Positions 24,961 to 33,489 of a DNA stretch of 64,000 bases are shown in pieces. This stretch comes from an uncultured Candidatus Melainabacteria bacterium (GTDB lineage: Bacteria; Cyanobacteriota; Vampirovibrionia; Gastranaerophilales; Gastranaerophilaceae): contig CAKVLL010000007.1 of assembly GCA_934757255.1 (NCBI GenBank), positions 1 through 64,000 of the forward strand, given 5' to 3'. The notes beneath the pieces are model-generated. The model did no database searches. It had not been told where the DNA came from and was given only the letters and a program-made list of their open reading frames with translations. The translations under genes and the position numbers were made by a program. Numbering within the stretch: the first letter of the stretch is position 1; each line of letters opens with the position of its first letter.

Positions 24961-26238
24961 TTAAATGATCAACCCATCTGTATTTTTACAATATTTTTTT
25001 TCAAAAATATTTGGAAAAAGTTTGATATTTGGATATTTTTCTTCAAAAGTATTCTTTAAATTTTTATATATAATATCGTTATTTGATAGAACTGTTAAAA
25101 TCACTCCATCAGGTTTTAATTTATTAAGTGCATCAGGTGAAAATATTTCGTAGTTTCCACAAGAAGTTCCCCACAAAGCTTTGTTTAAGTCAACAATGCC
25201 TAAAATATTTTTATTTTTCTTTTTTTCACATTTCAAGACATTTTTTATAAAAATACTCGCACCCCATAAAACTACTTTTTTATTTCCAATTATTTTTTCT
25301 AAAAATTCAGGGGTTATGTAGTCTTTTTTATAAACAATAAAATATAATTCGCGAGCATTCGGTATTAATTTTTCCATTGTTTTTATAAAAACGTTGTATT
25401 CTTCATCTTTTTTGCAATGAGAAATTTGCCAGCAGAAGCCGGTTTTTGTAATATGATATAAGCAATCTTTTAAATCTTCATAGCAGTTTTTTTCGATTAA
25501 AAAAGATTTTAGTTCTTGAAGAGCATATATTATATTAACTGCATTTTTACCTCTTTTTTCTGAAATATTATTGGGGCGTTCTGCTCTATAATAGATTAAA
25601 TCTTTATCAAGTATAAAAATACGTTTCGCACAGATTTGAACAGCATGGCCAAAAAATACATCATTGCAACTTGATAAATTTTGAAAATGTAATTTATTTT
25701 CTAAAAGCATATTTCTCAAATATAATTTGTTCCAAGTAACAACATTAAATAGATAAAAAATGCTTTCAGGGTAATCTTTCCAGTTAAATACTTTTTCAAT
25801 TGGTGCGATATCTCTATATATTGTTGAGTTAGGATTCCCCCACTCAATAATTTCACCATTATTATTAACTTTTTTTGAAGAACATACTGTTAAATCGGCG
25901 TTATTTTTTTCTGCATGATTATAGAGTTCTTCTAACATTGTGGGCTCAAAAAAATCATCCGAGTCTAAAAATTGAACATATTTTCCATCAGCTAGTTTTA
26001 AACCGTTATTTCTGGCTTCAGCTGCGCCACTATGGTGTTGTTGAAGAATGAAGATACGTTTATCTAAATTTTTGTATTCTTTTAGAATCTCGAGAGTTTT
26101 ATCTGTTGAACCATCATCAACACAAATAACTTCAAAATTTTTAAATGTTTGATTAAGAATACTATCTAGACATTCAGATAAGTATTTTTCTACATTAAAT
26201 ATCGGTATAATTATAGAAATTTGTGCGTCTTTTATCAC
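24961..26238 (-). CDS. Family 2 glycosyltransferase with C-terminal Rossmann-like domain
   Basis: 425 residues. A GT2 domain fills about 1-230: ISIIIPIFNVEKYL, CVDDGSTDKT, GAAEARNNGL and FLDSDD (DxD). From about 330 a second domain begins with KKVVLWGASIFIKNVL, a glycine-loop Rossmann segment often found behind glycosyltransferases; its ligand is unknown. The start is GTG with AAGGAT six bases upstream. Transcribed against the main island operon, it shares the low GC of the later island genes. Expected to act at the inner face of the cytoplasmic membrane on a surface glycan; no membrane span is seen. Confidence 0.88.
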   Translation of the reverse strand: MIKDAQISIIIPIFNVEKYLSECLDSILNQTFKNFEVICVDDGSTDKTLEILKEYKNLDKRIFILQQHHSGAAEARNNGLKLADGKYVQFLDSDDFFEPTMLEELYNHAEKNNADLTVCSSKKVNNNGEIIEWGNPNSTIYRDIAPIEKVFNWKDYPESIFYLFNVVTWNKLYLRNMLLENKLHFQNLSSCNDVFFGHAVQICAKRIFILDKDLIYYRAERPNNISEKRGKNAVNIIYALQELKSFLIEKNCYEDLKDCLYHITKTGFCWQISHCKKDEEYNVFIKTMEKLIPNARELYFIVYKKDYITPEFLEKIIGNKKVVLWGASIFIKNVLKCEKKKNKNILGIVDLNKALWGTSCGNYEIFSPDALNKLKPDGVILTVLSNNDIIYKNLKNTFEEKYPNIKLFPNIFEKKYCKNTDGLII

Positions 26239-26370
26239 TCTTCATCCTTATTTTTATATAATAAAATATTATCATATTGAAAAATTAATGACAACTTAAA
26301 TAAATTTAATAGAAAAGATAAAAAAGGGTATTACAAGGTTTATATTAGGAAAGTCACTAGTTATTTCAAT

Positions 26371-26398
26371 AAAAAAACTCCTCTCAGGGAGTTTTTTT
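26371..26398 (-). terminator. Bidirectional terminator after tRNA-Arg
   Basis: Stem AAAAAAACTCC/GGAGTTTTTTT with loop TCTCAG. It lies directly beyond the 3' end of tRNA-Arg on the minus strand, with T-runs in both directions. Confidence 0.88.
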
Positions 26399-26401
26399 AT
26401 A

Positions 26402-26475
<74 letters not shown>

Positions 26476-26553
26476 AAAAATCTTTCTGTACCTTTACTAT
26501 ACCAACAATATAAAAATTTATCAAGCATAAATTAAAATTTGTATTAAAGTCGA

Positions 26554-27633
26554 CTATTCTAAAAAATCAGCAAGAATAATATTGCTAATTAAAACTCCTT
26601 TTAGGTTTAGTTTGAAGCCTTTTGGCGTGTGTTCAATATAGTCTGAATATTTTTTTAAAACATTCGCATATTTTGTTTCAAAATCTATGTTAAATTTTTC
26701 TTTTATACGCTCGCAATCAATTCCTTCTGTTTTTCTAAAGCCTAAAAATATTTCTTCTTCTAATTTTTCTTCTTCTGACAAAATATGTCCAATTTCATGC
26801 GTTGAAGGTTTTTCCAAATACTCTTCTAATGTTGTGAAATTTGAATATCTTGCACCGTCCAAATAACCATGCGCAGCTACTCCAAAACCATAATATTCAT
26901 TATTATTCCAATAATTCAAATTGTGGCGAGATTCAAACCCTTTTTGCGCAAAATTACTTACTTCATATCTAAAAAATCCGTTTTGTTCCAATTTCTGATT
27001 AATCAATTCGTACATATCCGCTTGAATATCATCATCAGGAACGTTAGGTGGGTTTTTACCCCAAAAAGACTCTGCTTCTATTTTTAATCCGTAAGTTGAA
27101 ATATGTTGAATACCAAGTTCTAAAAATTTCTCTAAATCAGAAGAGAGCTTTTCTAATGTTTGAGTCGGCAACCCATAAATTAAATCAACGCTTATATTTT
27201 CAAAACCAACTTTTTTTGCAAGATTAACTGCTTCAATTATTTGTGCAGAATTATGACGCCTGCCGATTAGTTTCAAAATCTCGTCATTAAAGGTTTGTGA
27301 GCCGATACTCAAACGGTTTATACCAATTTGTTTTAAACCGTATAAATATTCTTGTTTCGCATCGTCAGGATTGAGTTCAAGCGTTACTTCCGCGTTTTTT
27401 GTAAGTTTAAATTTATTTATAACTTTCTTAAGTAGTTCTATTGGAACGAGAGAAGGCGTTCCTCCGCCAAAATAAAGCGTTTTGAGTTCTTCTTCTTTAT
27501 AATTATCAGAAATATCTTTCAACAAAGCAAAAATATAGCCTGTAATTAATTCCGGTCGATTAAACGACACAAACGAACAGTATTTGCATTTTGATTTACA
27601 AAACGGTATATGAATATAAGCGCTTTTTGCCAT
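26554..27633 (-). CDS. hemW: Radical SAM heme chaperone HemW
   Basis: 359 residues. The iron-sulfur motif is C12-x3-C16-x2-C19 followed by Ser-Phe; the fourth Cys that marks true coproporphyrinogen oxidase HemN is missing, which places this protein with HemW. LYFGGGTPS, ELNPDD, RLSIGSQTFND, SVDLIYGLPTQT and YEVSNFAQKG are family hallmarks. HemW binds heme and passes it to membrane targets. It starts two bases after ftsQ and is the last gene of the murC-murB-ddl-ftsQ-hemW cluster. No other heme gene is near. Confidence 0.92.
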   Translation of the reverse strand: MAKSAYIHIPFCKSKCKYCSFVSFNRPELITGYIFALLKDISDNYKEEELKTLYFGGGTPSLVPIELLKKVINKFKLTKNAEVTLELNPDDAKQEYLYGLKQIGINRLSIGSQTFNDEILKLIGRRHNSAQIIEAVNLAKKVGFENISVDLIYGLPTQTLEKLSSDLEKFLELGIQHISTYGLKIEAESFWGKNPPNVPDDDIQADMYELINQKLEQNGFFRYEVSNFAQKGFESRHNLNYWNNNEYYGFGVAAHGYLDGARYSNFTTLEEYLEKPSTHEIGHILSEEEKLEEEIFLGFRKTEGIDCERIKEKFNIDFETKYANVLKKYSDYIEHTPKGFKLNLKGVLISNIILADFLE

Positions 27634-27635
27634 AA

Positions 27636-28490
27636 TTATTCATCCAGTTTTATATAGTTTGAATCCCAACGCAAATCAATATATTTAACTTTTTTATTAA
27701 GCATTTTTACTTGCGGTAATAAAGATGGTAAACGATGGATTTTTTCATAAGTTCCTGCATTAAAACTTCCCAGTCTTATATTCGCAGTCGGAATTTTTAC
27801 ATAAACATCTTTTGGGTTTCTATAATCAATGTATTCCACATTTTCTCCGGATTCAACTTCAACGGTTAGTGCAAGTTTTTTAAAGTTATTAACTTTTGTT
27901 TTATCCCAATTCCTATAATCATCGCCGCTTCCGTATGTAATTACTCTTACAACCTTAAAATCACTGCTAAGTGGCATATAGTCGTGTCCGATTAGTTTTC
28001 CATCAGAAGAAAAGAACGCAATTGGCGCAACTTTTTCATCAGGTGCAATCGTAATTGCCGGAGTTCTTTCAATTATAATAATTTGCATTCTTGCCGGAAA
28101 CCAAAAACGTCTTATATAAACATCCTGAATTGGTTCAAGTTGCATAATGCTCTTTTTGAGGTTATCAGTCTTAACCATAAATATCGGTTTTAGTGGTACT
28201 TGGTTGCGTCTTAAGGCAGAAAGAATTTTTTGCGAGGGCACAATCCTATTATTTACAATTTCCAGAGAAGGACTGTTTAAACTGTCAAAAGCGTTTGAGT
28301 GCAATCTCCATTGAGGCATTTTTAGGACAAAAACGCCAATACAAATCAAGCCAATTGTGATAAACATTTTCCAAAGTGCGCGCAATTGGTTAAGTCGTCT
28401 TTGCGACTTCCTAACTTGACGTTGCATTTTAGCTTGTTGTAAACGTCTGTTTTGATGGTATCTTGGATGTTCTTGTCCTTCGTTTGACAT
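27636..28490 (-). CDS. ftsQ: Cell-division protein FtsQ
   Basis: 284 residues, bitopic inner-membrane protein linking FtsB/FtsL to the septal machinery. A basic cytoplasmic tail (about 1-40, rich in Gln and Arg), a single membrane span (about 43-60, MFITIGLICIGVFVL), a POTRA domain (about 75-150, ending in IRRFWFPARMQIIIIERTP) and the FtsQ C-terminal domain. The assignment rests on this architecture and on the position after murC-murB-ddl, the classical dcw order. Its ATG overlaps the ddl stop (TAATG). Sequence conservation is low, as usual for FtsQ. Confidence 0.85.
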   Translation of the reverse strand: MSNEGQEHPRYHQNRRLQQAKMQRQVRKSQRRLNQLRALWKMFITIGLICIGVFVLKMPQWRLHSNAFDSLNSPSLEIVNNRIVPSQKILSALRRNQVPLKPIFMVKTDNLKKSIMQLEPIQDVYIRRFWFPARMQIIIIERTPAITIAPDEKVAPIAFFSSDGKLIGHDYMPLSSDFKVVRVITYGSGDDYRNWDKTKVNNFKKLALTVEVESGENVEYIDYRNPKDVYVKIPTANIRLGSFNAGTYEKIHRLPSLLPQVKMLNKKVKYIDLRWDSNYIKLDE

Positions 28491-29431
28491 TATTTATTTA
28501 ATCCTACACTATTAAGTATCATTAAAACAAGATTGTCATAATCTATTCCACAAACTTTTGCTTGAGCCGGTAAGTCGCTTGTGTCAGTCATTCCAGGATT
28601 TGTATTAATTTCCAAGAAATAAGGTTTATCGTCTTTTACCATAAAATCAACTCTTGAAACGCCTGAGCAACCTGCTGTTTCGTGTGCTTCAACAGCAATT
28701 TTCTTAGTCAATTCTGTTGCTTCTTTTGATAAGCCTGTTGCAGGAACAATAAATTCTGACAACCCTTTTGTATATTTTGCATCAAAATCATACCATTCAG
28801 TTTTTGTTCTGATTTCAAGAATCTCTGTTGCAAATGCTTTACCGTCTTTTTCTAAAACACCAACTGTGATAAAAAAGCCATCAATAAATTCTTCTATTAA
28901 AACGTCATCGTTGTATTTTATAGCTTCTTCATAAGCTGCTTGTAATTCTTCCGGCTTATTAACTTTAGTCATACCAAAGCTTGAACCTTCAGAAACAGGT
29001 TTCGTTATTAAAGGATATTGAAGTCCTTCAACCGCTTTCATTAAATCTTCGCCTTTTCTTACAAAAGCGGATTTAATAAGAGGAATACTTTTGTTTGTAG
29101 AAAGAACTTTTTTTGTGTATTCTTTGTTCATACAAATCGCACTGGACATAACACCACAGCCGGTATAAGGGATTTTCATTATTTCTAAAACACCTTGAAT
29201 GCAGCCGTCTTCACCATATTTGCCATGAAGAGTATTGTAAGCGTATTCAAATCCCTTTAAATCATTCATAACGTTTGATGAAACATCTACTATTTCTGCG
29301 TTTTTATAACCCAATCTGTGTAATGCACCCAAGCAATTTTTACCTGAACGTAATGAAACTTCACGTTCAGATGACATACCGCCACATAAAACTGCTATTT
29401 TTGCATCTTTGTTTTGTATAGTATATTGCAT
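28490..29431 (-). CDS. ddl: D-alanine--D-alanine ligase
   Basis: Joins two D-Ala with ATP for the peptidoglycan stem peptide. 313 residues with an ATP-grasp fold: CGGMSSEREVSLRSG (D-Ala site), TLHGKYGEDG, PLITKPVSEGSSFGMTKV, IEEFIDG, and the metal-binding FLEINTNPGMT. Its start lies 37 bases inside the 3' end of murB in another frame. GAGGAAG seven bases upstream supports this ATG. The very short spacing indicates coordinated expression of murB, ddl and ftsQ. Confidence 0.96.
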   Translation of the reverse strand: MQYTIQNKDAKIAVLCGGMSSEREVSLRSGKNCLGALHRLGYKNAEIVDVSSNVMNDLKGFEYAYNTLHGKYGEDGCIQGVLEIMKIPYTGCGVMSSAICMNKEYTKKVLSTNKSIPLIKSAFVRKGEDLMKAVEGLQYPLITKPVSEGSSFGMTKVNKPEELQAAYEEAIKYNDDVLIEEFIDGFFITVGVLEKDGKAFATEILEIRTKTEWYDFDAKYTKGLSEFIVPATGLSKEATELTKKIAVEAHETAGCSGVSRVDFMVKDDKPYFLEINTNPGMTDTSDLPAQAKVCGIDYDNLVLMILNSVGLNK

Positions 29432-30306
29432 AATTCTTCCTCTTTTTTTGTTTTATCGCCGATAAAAATAATTTCCGGCTTCAATTCTATTGTATAAATA
29501 TCTTTAACAGCTTGATACATTTTTACCATAAGTTCAAGAACATCTTCTGATGTTGCGTTACCCTTATTTACAATAAAGTTTGCGTGTTTATCCCAAACTC
29601 TAACAGTATCAGTTTCAAAACTTTTCACTCCGGCTTTATCCAAAAGTCTGCCTGCTGAATCGTTTTCAGGGTTTTTAAAAACACTTCCGGCATTTGGATT
29701 TTTTAGCGATGGTTGAATATTTTTTCTAAATGTCAAATTCCTTTCCATCAATTCTTTGATTTCTTCTTGCGGAAGTTTTTTTAATTCAAATTCGGCAGAA
29801 AGTAAGATATAACGTCCTTCATGTAAAATTGAATGTCTGTAAGAAAAATCCATTTCTGATTTTTGTTTAAAAACAACTTCTTTTGTTTCTTTATCAAATA
29901 AACAACAAGAAACTAAAACATCTGCAATACATTGTCCGTGTGCGCCTGCATTCATATAAACCGCACCGCCGATTGTTCCGGGAAGTCCAATCAAAAATTC
30001 TAAACCGCTCAAAGAAACATCTGCAACTTTTTGAGATAAAAGCGGATCTTTAACTCCACAATCTGCATAAACTTTCGTTCCTCTAATTTCAAAATTTTTC
30101 ATTTCGGTTGTTAAAATAATATTTCCTTTATAGCCGTTTGATGAAAACAAAACATCAGAGCAACTACCAAGAACGACATAACTATCAAGTTCTCTTAGCA
30201 AGTTTGTGAACTCTTCCAACGTTTCAGGCAGATAAAGTTTTTCAACTTGACCGCCGATTTTGAAGGTTGTTAAATTTTTGATTTCGAAATTTTCTCTTAT
30301 TTGCAT
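29395..30306 (-). CDS. murB: UDP-N-acetylenolpyruvoylglucosamine reductase
   Basis: 303 residues. FAD- and NADPH-dependent second committed step to UDP-MurNAc. FAD-site segments LGSCSDVLFS and GLPGTIGGAVYMNAGAHG, the YRHS motif, the catalytic Ser in AGSVFKNP and the terminal PEIIFIG with its Glu are all present. It overlaps ddl by 37 bases, longer than the usual few-base overlap, and both gene ends carry family sequence. A 161-bp spacer with repeat sequences separates it from murC upstream, so a second promoter there is possible. Confidence 0.95.
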   Translation of the reverse strand: MQIRENFEIKNLTTFKIGGQVEKLYLPETLEEFTNLLRELDSYVVLGSCSDVLFSSNGYKGNIILTTEMKNFEIRGTKVYADCGVKDPLLSQKVADVSLSGLEFLIGLPGTIGGAVYMNAGAHGQCIADVLVSCCLFDKETKEVVFKQKSEMDFSYRHSILHEGRYILLSAEFELKKLPQEEIKELMERNLTFRKNIQPSLKNPNAGSVFKNPENDSAGRLLDKAGVKSFETDTVRVWDKHANFIVNKGNATSEDVLELMVKMYQAVKDIYTIELKPEIIFIGDKTKKEEELCNILYKTKMQK

Positions 30307-30371
30307 TATTTTCCTTTTTTATGTTTTAAATATTCAATTTTGGTGTGTTACATTATTCCTTTTTTGGGAGA

Positions 30372-30455
30372 AGAACCCTCACCCTAGCCCTCTCCCTCGG
30401 AGAGGGAATGACTAAGACGCGTTTTATCAATTGTAGGTTGGGCTTTCAGCTCAAC
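30372..30455. repeat. Two small GC-rich palindromes between murC and murB
   Basis: CCCTCTCC-CTC-GGAGAGGG at 30388-30406, preceded by CCCTCACCCTAG, and GTTGGGCT-TTC-AGCTCAAC at 30437-30455. Both stand out from the AT-rich background and look like dispersed intergenic repeats. Neither has a T-run. Confidence 0.7.
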
Positions 30456-30467
30456 AATAACCATCTT

Positions 30468-31805
30468 TTACTTATTCGCCTTTTCCAATTCTTTTCCCAA
30501 TGCCGTAATAGTGCCTGCGCCTAAGCCAATTACGATATTTCCGTTTACAAGCGTTGGTAATAATTTCTCTGCAACTTCCTGCATATTACCGCCAATATAT
30601 TCTGCACCCAAATCTTTTGCGAAAGCTTCACCGCTTATGCCTTTAATCGGATCCTCTGATGCTGCATAAACATCAGTTACAATTACTCTTCCTGCTTCAG
30701 AAAACGCACTCTTGAATTCATTCCACAAAGATTGAAGTCTTGTGAATCTGTGCGGTTGAAATACAGCAACAATGTTTTCTTTACCAAACTTTAGCGCAGA
30801 AGCATCGAGTGTTGCTTTAATTTCAGTAGGGTGATGCGCATAATCGTCGTAGACTTCTACACCGTTAAATTCGCAAACTTTTTGGAATCTTCTTCCCATG
30901 CCGGTAAAATCTGCAAAATAATCGGCAACCATTCTTATATTTACACCGGCTTCGTTTAATGCTGAAACAACAGCAAGTGTATTATATATATTATGAACAC
31001 CTGCAAGCTGAATTTTCATACTTGTTAATAAATTTCCATGATGATAAATTTCAAAACTTGTACCATTTTTTGAAAATTCAATATTTTTGGCAATATAATC
31101 AGCATCATCAAGTCCGAATGTAATAAAGTTTCCGCTTAGATTTTGAATCCCTTCATTATCCTTGTTTACAATAACTTTTTTTGCTTGAGAAATTGCTTGA
31201 TTGAAGGTTTTAACCAAATCTTTCATACCGTTTTTATAAAAATCCAAATGGTCTTCTTCTAAGTTATTAACAACTAAAATGTCAGGATGATATTTAATAA
31301 TAGTTCCATCGCTTTCATCAAGCTCGGCAACAAACTGTTTACCGCTTTTATGTTGAGCATTTGTGTTTAATTCCGGAATAATTCCACCATCTACAAAAGA
31401 CGGATTTAATTTTCCTTTTTCAAGTACAAAAGATGCTAAACCGCTTGTTGTAGTTTTGCCATGAGTTCCTGAAAAACCAATGAAACATTTGCCGTTTTCT
31501 TGCGCAGTTTTGGCAATTTCAGCGAGTAAATCCGAACGGTGATAAATTGGCAAACCTAATTCTTTTGCTCTTACAACTTCAGGATTATTATCTCGAATTG
31601 CCGTACTTTTAATTATAATTGCGTCATTAGGAACATTTTCAGCTTTTTGTCCAATAAAAATTTCAGCACCTAATTCTCTTAATTTATCTACATATTTTGA
31701 ATCTACAATATCAGAACCTGAAACAGTATGCCCATCTTCTAATAAATACTTGGCTAAACCGCTCATTCCTATTCCGCCTATTGCTATAAAATGATATCTT
31801 CCCAT
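30468..31805 (-). CDS. murC: UDP-N-acetylmuramate--L-alanine ligase
   Basis: 445 residues. Adds L-Ala to UDP-MurNAc with ATP. N-terminal FIAIGGIGMSGLAKYL nucleotide loop, ATP-binding GTHGKTTT (about 113-120), ELDESDG, NNLEEDHLDFY, and in the C-terminal domain YDDYAHHPTEIKATL and VFQPHRFTR. These are complete family signatures. First gene of the murC-murB-ddl-ftsQ-hemW series. murG and ftsW, often upstream, are not here; a terminator and a small unknown gene lie upstream instead. Confidence 0.97.
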   Translation of the reverse strand: MGRYHFIAIGGIGMSGLAKYLLEDGHTVSGSDIVDSKYVDKLRELGAEIFIGQKAENVPNDAIIIKSTAIRDNNPEVVRAKELGLPIYHRSDLLAEIAKTAQENGKCFIGFSGTHGKTTTSGLASFVLEKGKLNPSFVDGGIIPELNTNAQHKSGKQFVAELDESDGTIIKYHPDILVVNNLEEDHLDFYKNGMKDLVKTFNQAISQAKKVIVNKDNEGIQNLSGNFITFGLDDADYIAKNIEFSKNGTSFEIYHHGNLLTSMKIQLAGVHNIYNTLAVVSALNEAGVNIRMVADYFADFTGMGRRFQKVCEFNGVEVYDDYAHHPTEIKATLDASALKFGKENIVAVFQPHRFTRLQSLWNEFKSAFSEAGRVIVTDVYAASEDPIKGISGEAFAKDLGAEYIGGNMQEVAEKLLPTLVNGNIVIGLGAGTITALGKELEKANK

Positions 31806-31875
31806 AATCTCTCCAATTCTACGTTAATTATATTATAAAGAGAGATTTATTTACAAGAAAAATATCTTCAATAAA

Positions 31876-31914
31876 AAATAAGACCGATTTAATAAAAACC
31901 GATCTTATTTTTTG
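31876..31914 (-). terminator. Terminator of the 84-aa hypothetical gene
   Basis: Stem around AAATAAGA-CG/CG-TCTTATTT with two mismatches and T-runs at both ends. It lies 12 bp after the stop codon of the gene at 32180 and before murC. Confidence 0.8.
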
Positions 31915-31925
31915 TTTGATTCTTT

Positions 31926-32180
31926 TTATGCAATAAGCATAAATCTATGATCTTTTGCATCTACGTGAGCCAAACCGACGCCGTCTTGACCTGTAGCAAT
32001 TTTATTCCCTGCTTCATCTTGTGTATAAGAATGATTTTGTGGAATAGAAATTCCATATTGGTTGTCAACGGAAGGAGTTGGGGTTACACGTGGTGATACA
32101 GTTAAACCGCCAAATGGAATTTTACTTCCTTGACCGTAAAGACCATATTGATAATTTTGTTCGATTGGAGATACACCCAT
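31926..32180 (-). CDS. Hypothetical protein, 84 aa, Pro/Gly/Tyr-rich
   Basis: Not recognised. The product is rich in Gly, Pro, Tyr and Gln (GVSPIEQNYQYGLYGQGS, SPRVTPTPSVDNQYG) and looks disordered up to about residue 60. A more conserved-looking end reads DGVGLAHVDAKDHRFMLIA. No signal peptide or membrane span. The ATG at 32180 has AAGGA seven bases upstream; the ATG at 32186 is too close to that site. With its own terminator it forms a single-gene unit between rpoD and murC. Confidence 0.6.
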   Translation of the reverse strand: MGVSPIEQNYQYGLYGQGSKIPFGGLTVSPRVTPTPSVDNQYGISIPQNHSYTQDEAGNKIATGQDGVGLAHVDAKDHRFMLIA

Positions 32181-32366
32181 AGTCATATCCTTTTCAACTT
32201 GTATATATATAATAACGTTTTAAAATTTAAAAAATTGCTTTGTATATAAAAATATTTACAAATATTAACAAAAATATTATGATTTTCTTAAAACTCAAAA
32301 CACTCGTGGTGCTATTGTCGTTTAAGATTAGTAGAACGTAGGGTAATTTTGCACCATTAACTAAAA

Positions 32367-32398
32367 AAAGAACAATTGAATATTCTCAATTGTTCTTT
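32367..32398 (-). terminator. Terminator of the dnaG-rpoD operon
   Basis: Perfect 13-bp stem AAAGAACAATTGA/TCAATTGTTCTTT with a six-base loop and flanking A- and T-runs. It begins eight bases after the rpoD stop codon. Confidence 0.92.
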
Positions 32399-32406
32399 TT
32401 GATTTT

Positions 32407-33489
32407 TTAGTTTTCTACATATTCTCTTAATCGTTTGCTACGATTTGGGTGACGTAATTTTCTCAAAGCCTTTGCTTCGATTTGTCTGATACGTTCACGA
32501 GTTACGCCGAATAATTGACCAACTTCTTCCAATGTTCTTTGACGTCCATCGTCCATACCGAAACGTAATCTCAATACATCTCTTTCACGTGGAGAAAGTG
32601 TACAAAGAACTTCTGCCAAGTCTTCTCTAAGAAGTTCAGAAGCAACGGTCTTGATTGGTGCGTCAGCTTCTTTATCTTCGATGAAATCGCCTAATCTTGA
32701 ATCTTCTTCTTTACCGATTGGAGTTTCCAATGAAAGTGGTTCTTGAGCAATCTTAACAATTTCTCTCAATTTAGAAATTGAAACGCCCATTTCTGCTGCC
32801 AACTCATCTTCGGTTGGTTTTCTTGAAAGTTCTTGAGCAAGTCTTCTTGTAACTTTTTTAAGTTTGTTGATTGTTTCAACCATGTGAACAGGAATACGGA
32901 TTGTTCTTGCTTGGTCTGCAATAGCTCTTGTGATAGCTTGTCTAATCCACCAAGTTGCATAAGTTGAGAATTTAAAACCTCTTTCGTGGTCAAATTTTTC
33001 AGCTGCTCTGATTAAACCTAAGTTTCCTTCTTGAATAAGGTCTAAGAATAGCATGCCACGACCAACGTATTTTTTAGCAATACTTACAACCAATCTTAAG
33101 TTTGCTTGAACTAATTTTCTTTTTGCAATAGCACCAGGAGTTCCACCTTGGATGATTTTACGTGCTAATTCAATTTCTTCACTTGTTGATAATAATTTGA
33201 TACGACCTATTTCTCTTAAATAAAGTCTTACTGGGTCTTCCACAGCAATGCCTTTTGGAGCTTCTACTTCAGCTGTTTCGTGATGAGAATCACTAGAGTC
33301 CATCATGTAGAAGTCATCGCTTTTTACGCCGCTTAGTTTAGATGAAGTAATAATATCTTCTATATTATCCGTGCCTAAATCAGTTTCAATGTAATCATCT
33401 TCTTCCTTTTCAGAATCGTAGTCCAACAAATCCATATTTTCGTCTTCTACGCTGATTACTGATGAATGTGAGTTTCTTTTTTGGGTCAT
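32407..33489 (-). CDS. rpoD: Primary RNA polymerase sigma factor
   Basis: 360 residues, sigma-70 group 1, short form. Region 1.2 DPVRLYLREIG, region 2 (ANLRLVVSIAKKYVGRG, FLDLIQEGNLGLIRAAEKFD, KFSTYATWWIRQAITRAI) that binds and melts the -10, region 3 (IPVHMVETINKL) and region 4 with TLEEVGQLFGVTRERIRQIEAKALRKLRHP for the -35. The acidic N-terminal 75 residues replace a full region 1.1. It follows dnaG directly (stop and start adjoin), an order common in bacteria. Consistent with this factor, TATAAT-like sites are seen across the window. Confidence 0.97.
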   Translation of the reverse strand: MTQKRNSHSSVISVEDENMDLLDYDSEKEEDDYIETDLGTDNIEDIITSSKLSGVKSDDFYMMDSSDSHHETAEVEAPKGIAVEDPVRLYLREIGRIKLLSTSEEIELARKIIQGGTPGAIAKRKLVQANLRLVVSIAKKYVGRGMLFLDLIQEGNLGLIRAAEKFDHERGFKFSTYATWWIRQAITRAIADQARTIRIPVHMVETINKLKKVTRRLAQELSRKPTEDELAAEMGVSISKLREIVKIAQEPLSLETPIGKEEDSRLGDFIEDKEADAPIKTVASELLREDLAEVLCTLSPRERDVLRLRFGMDDGRQRTLEEVGQLFGVTRERIRQIEAKALRKLRHPNRSKRLREYVEN

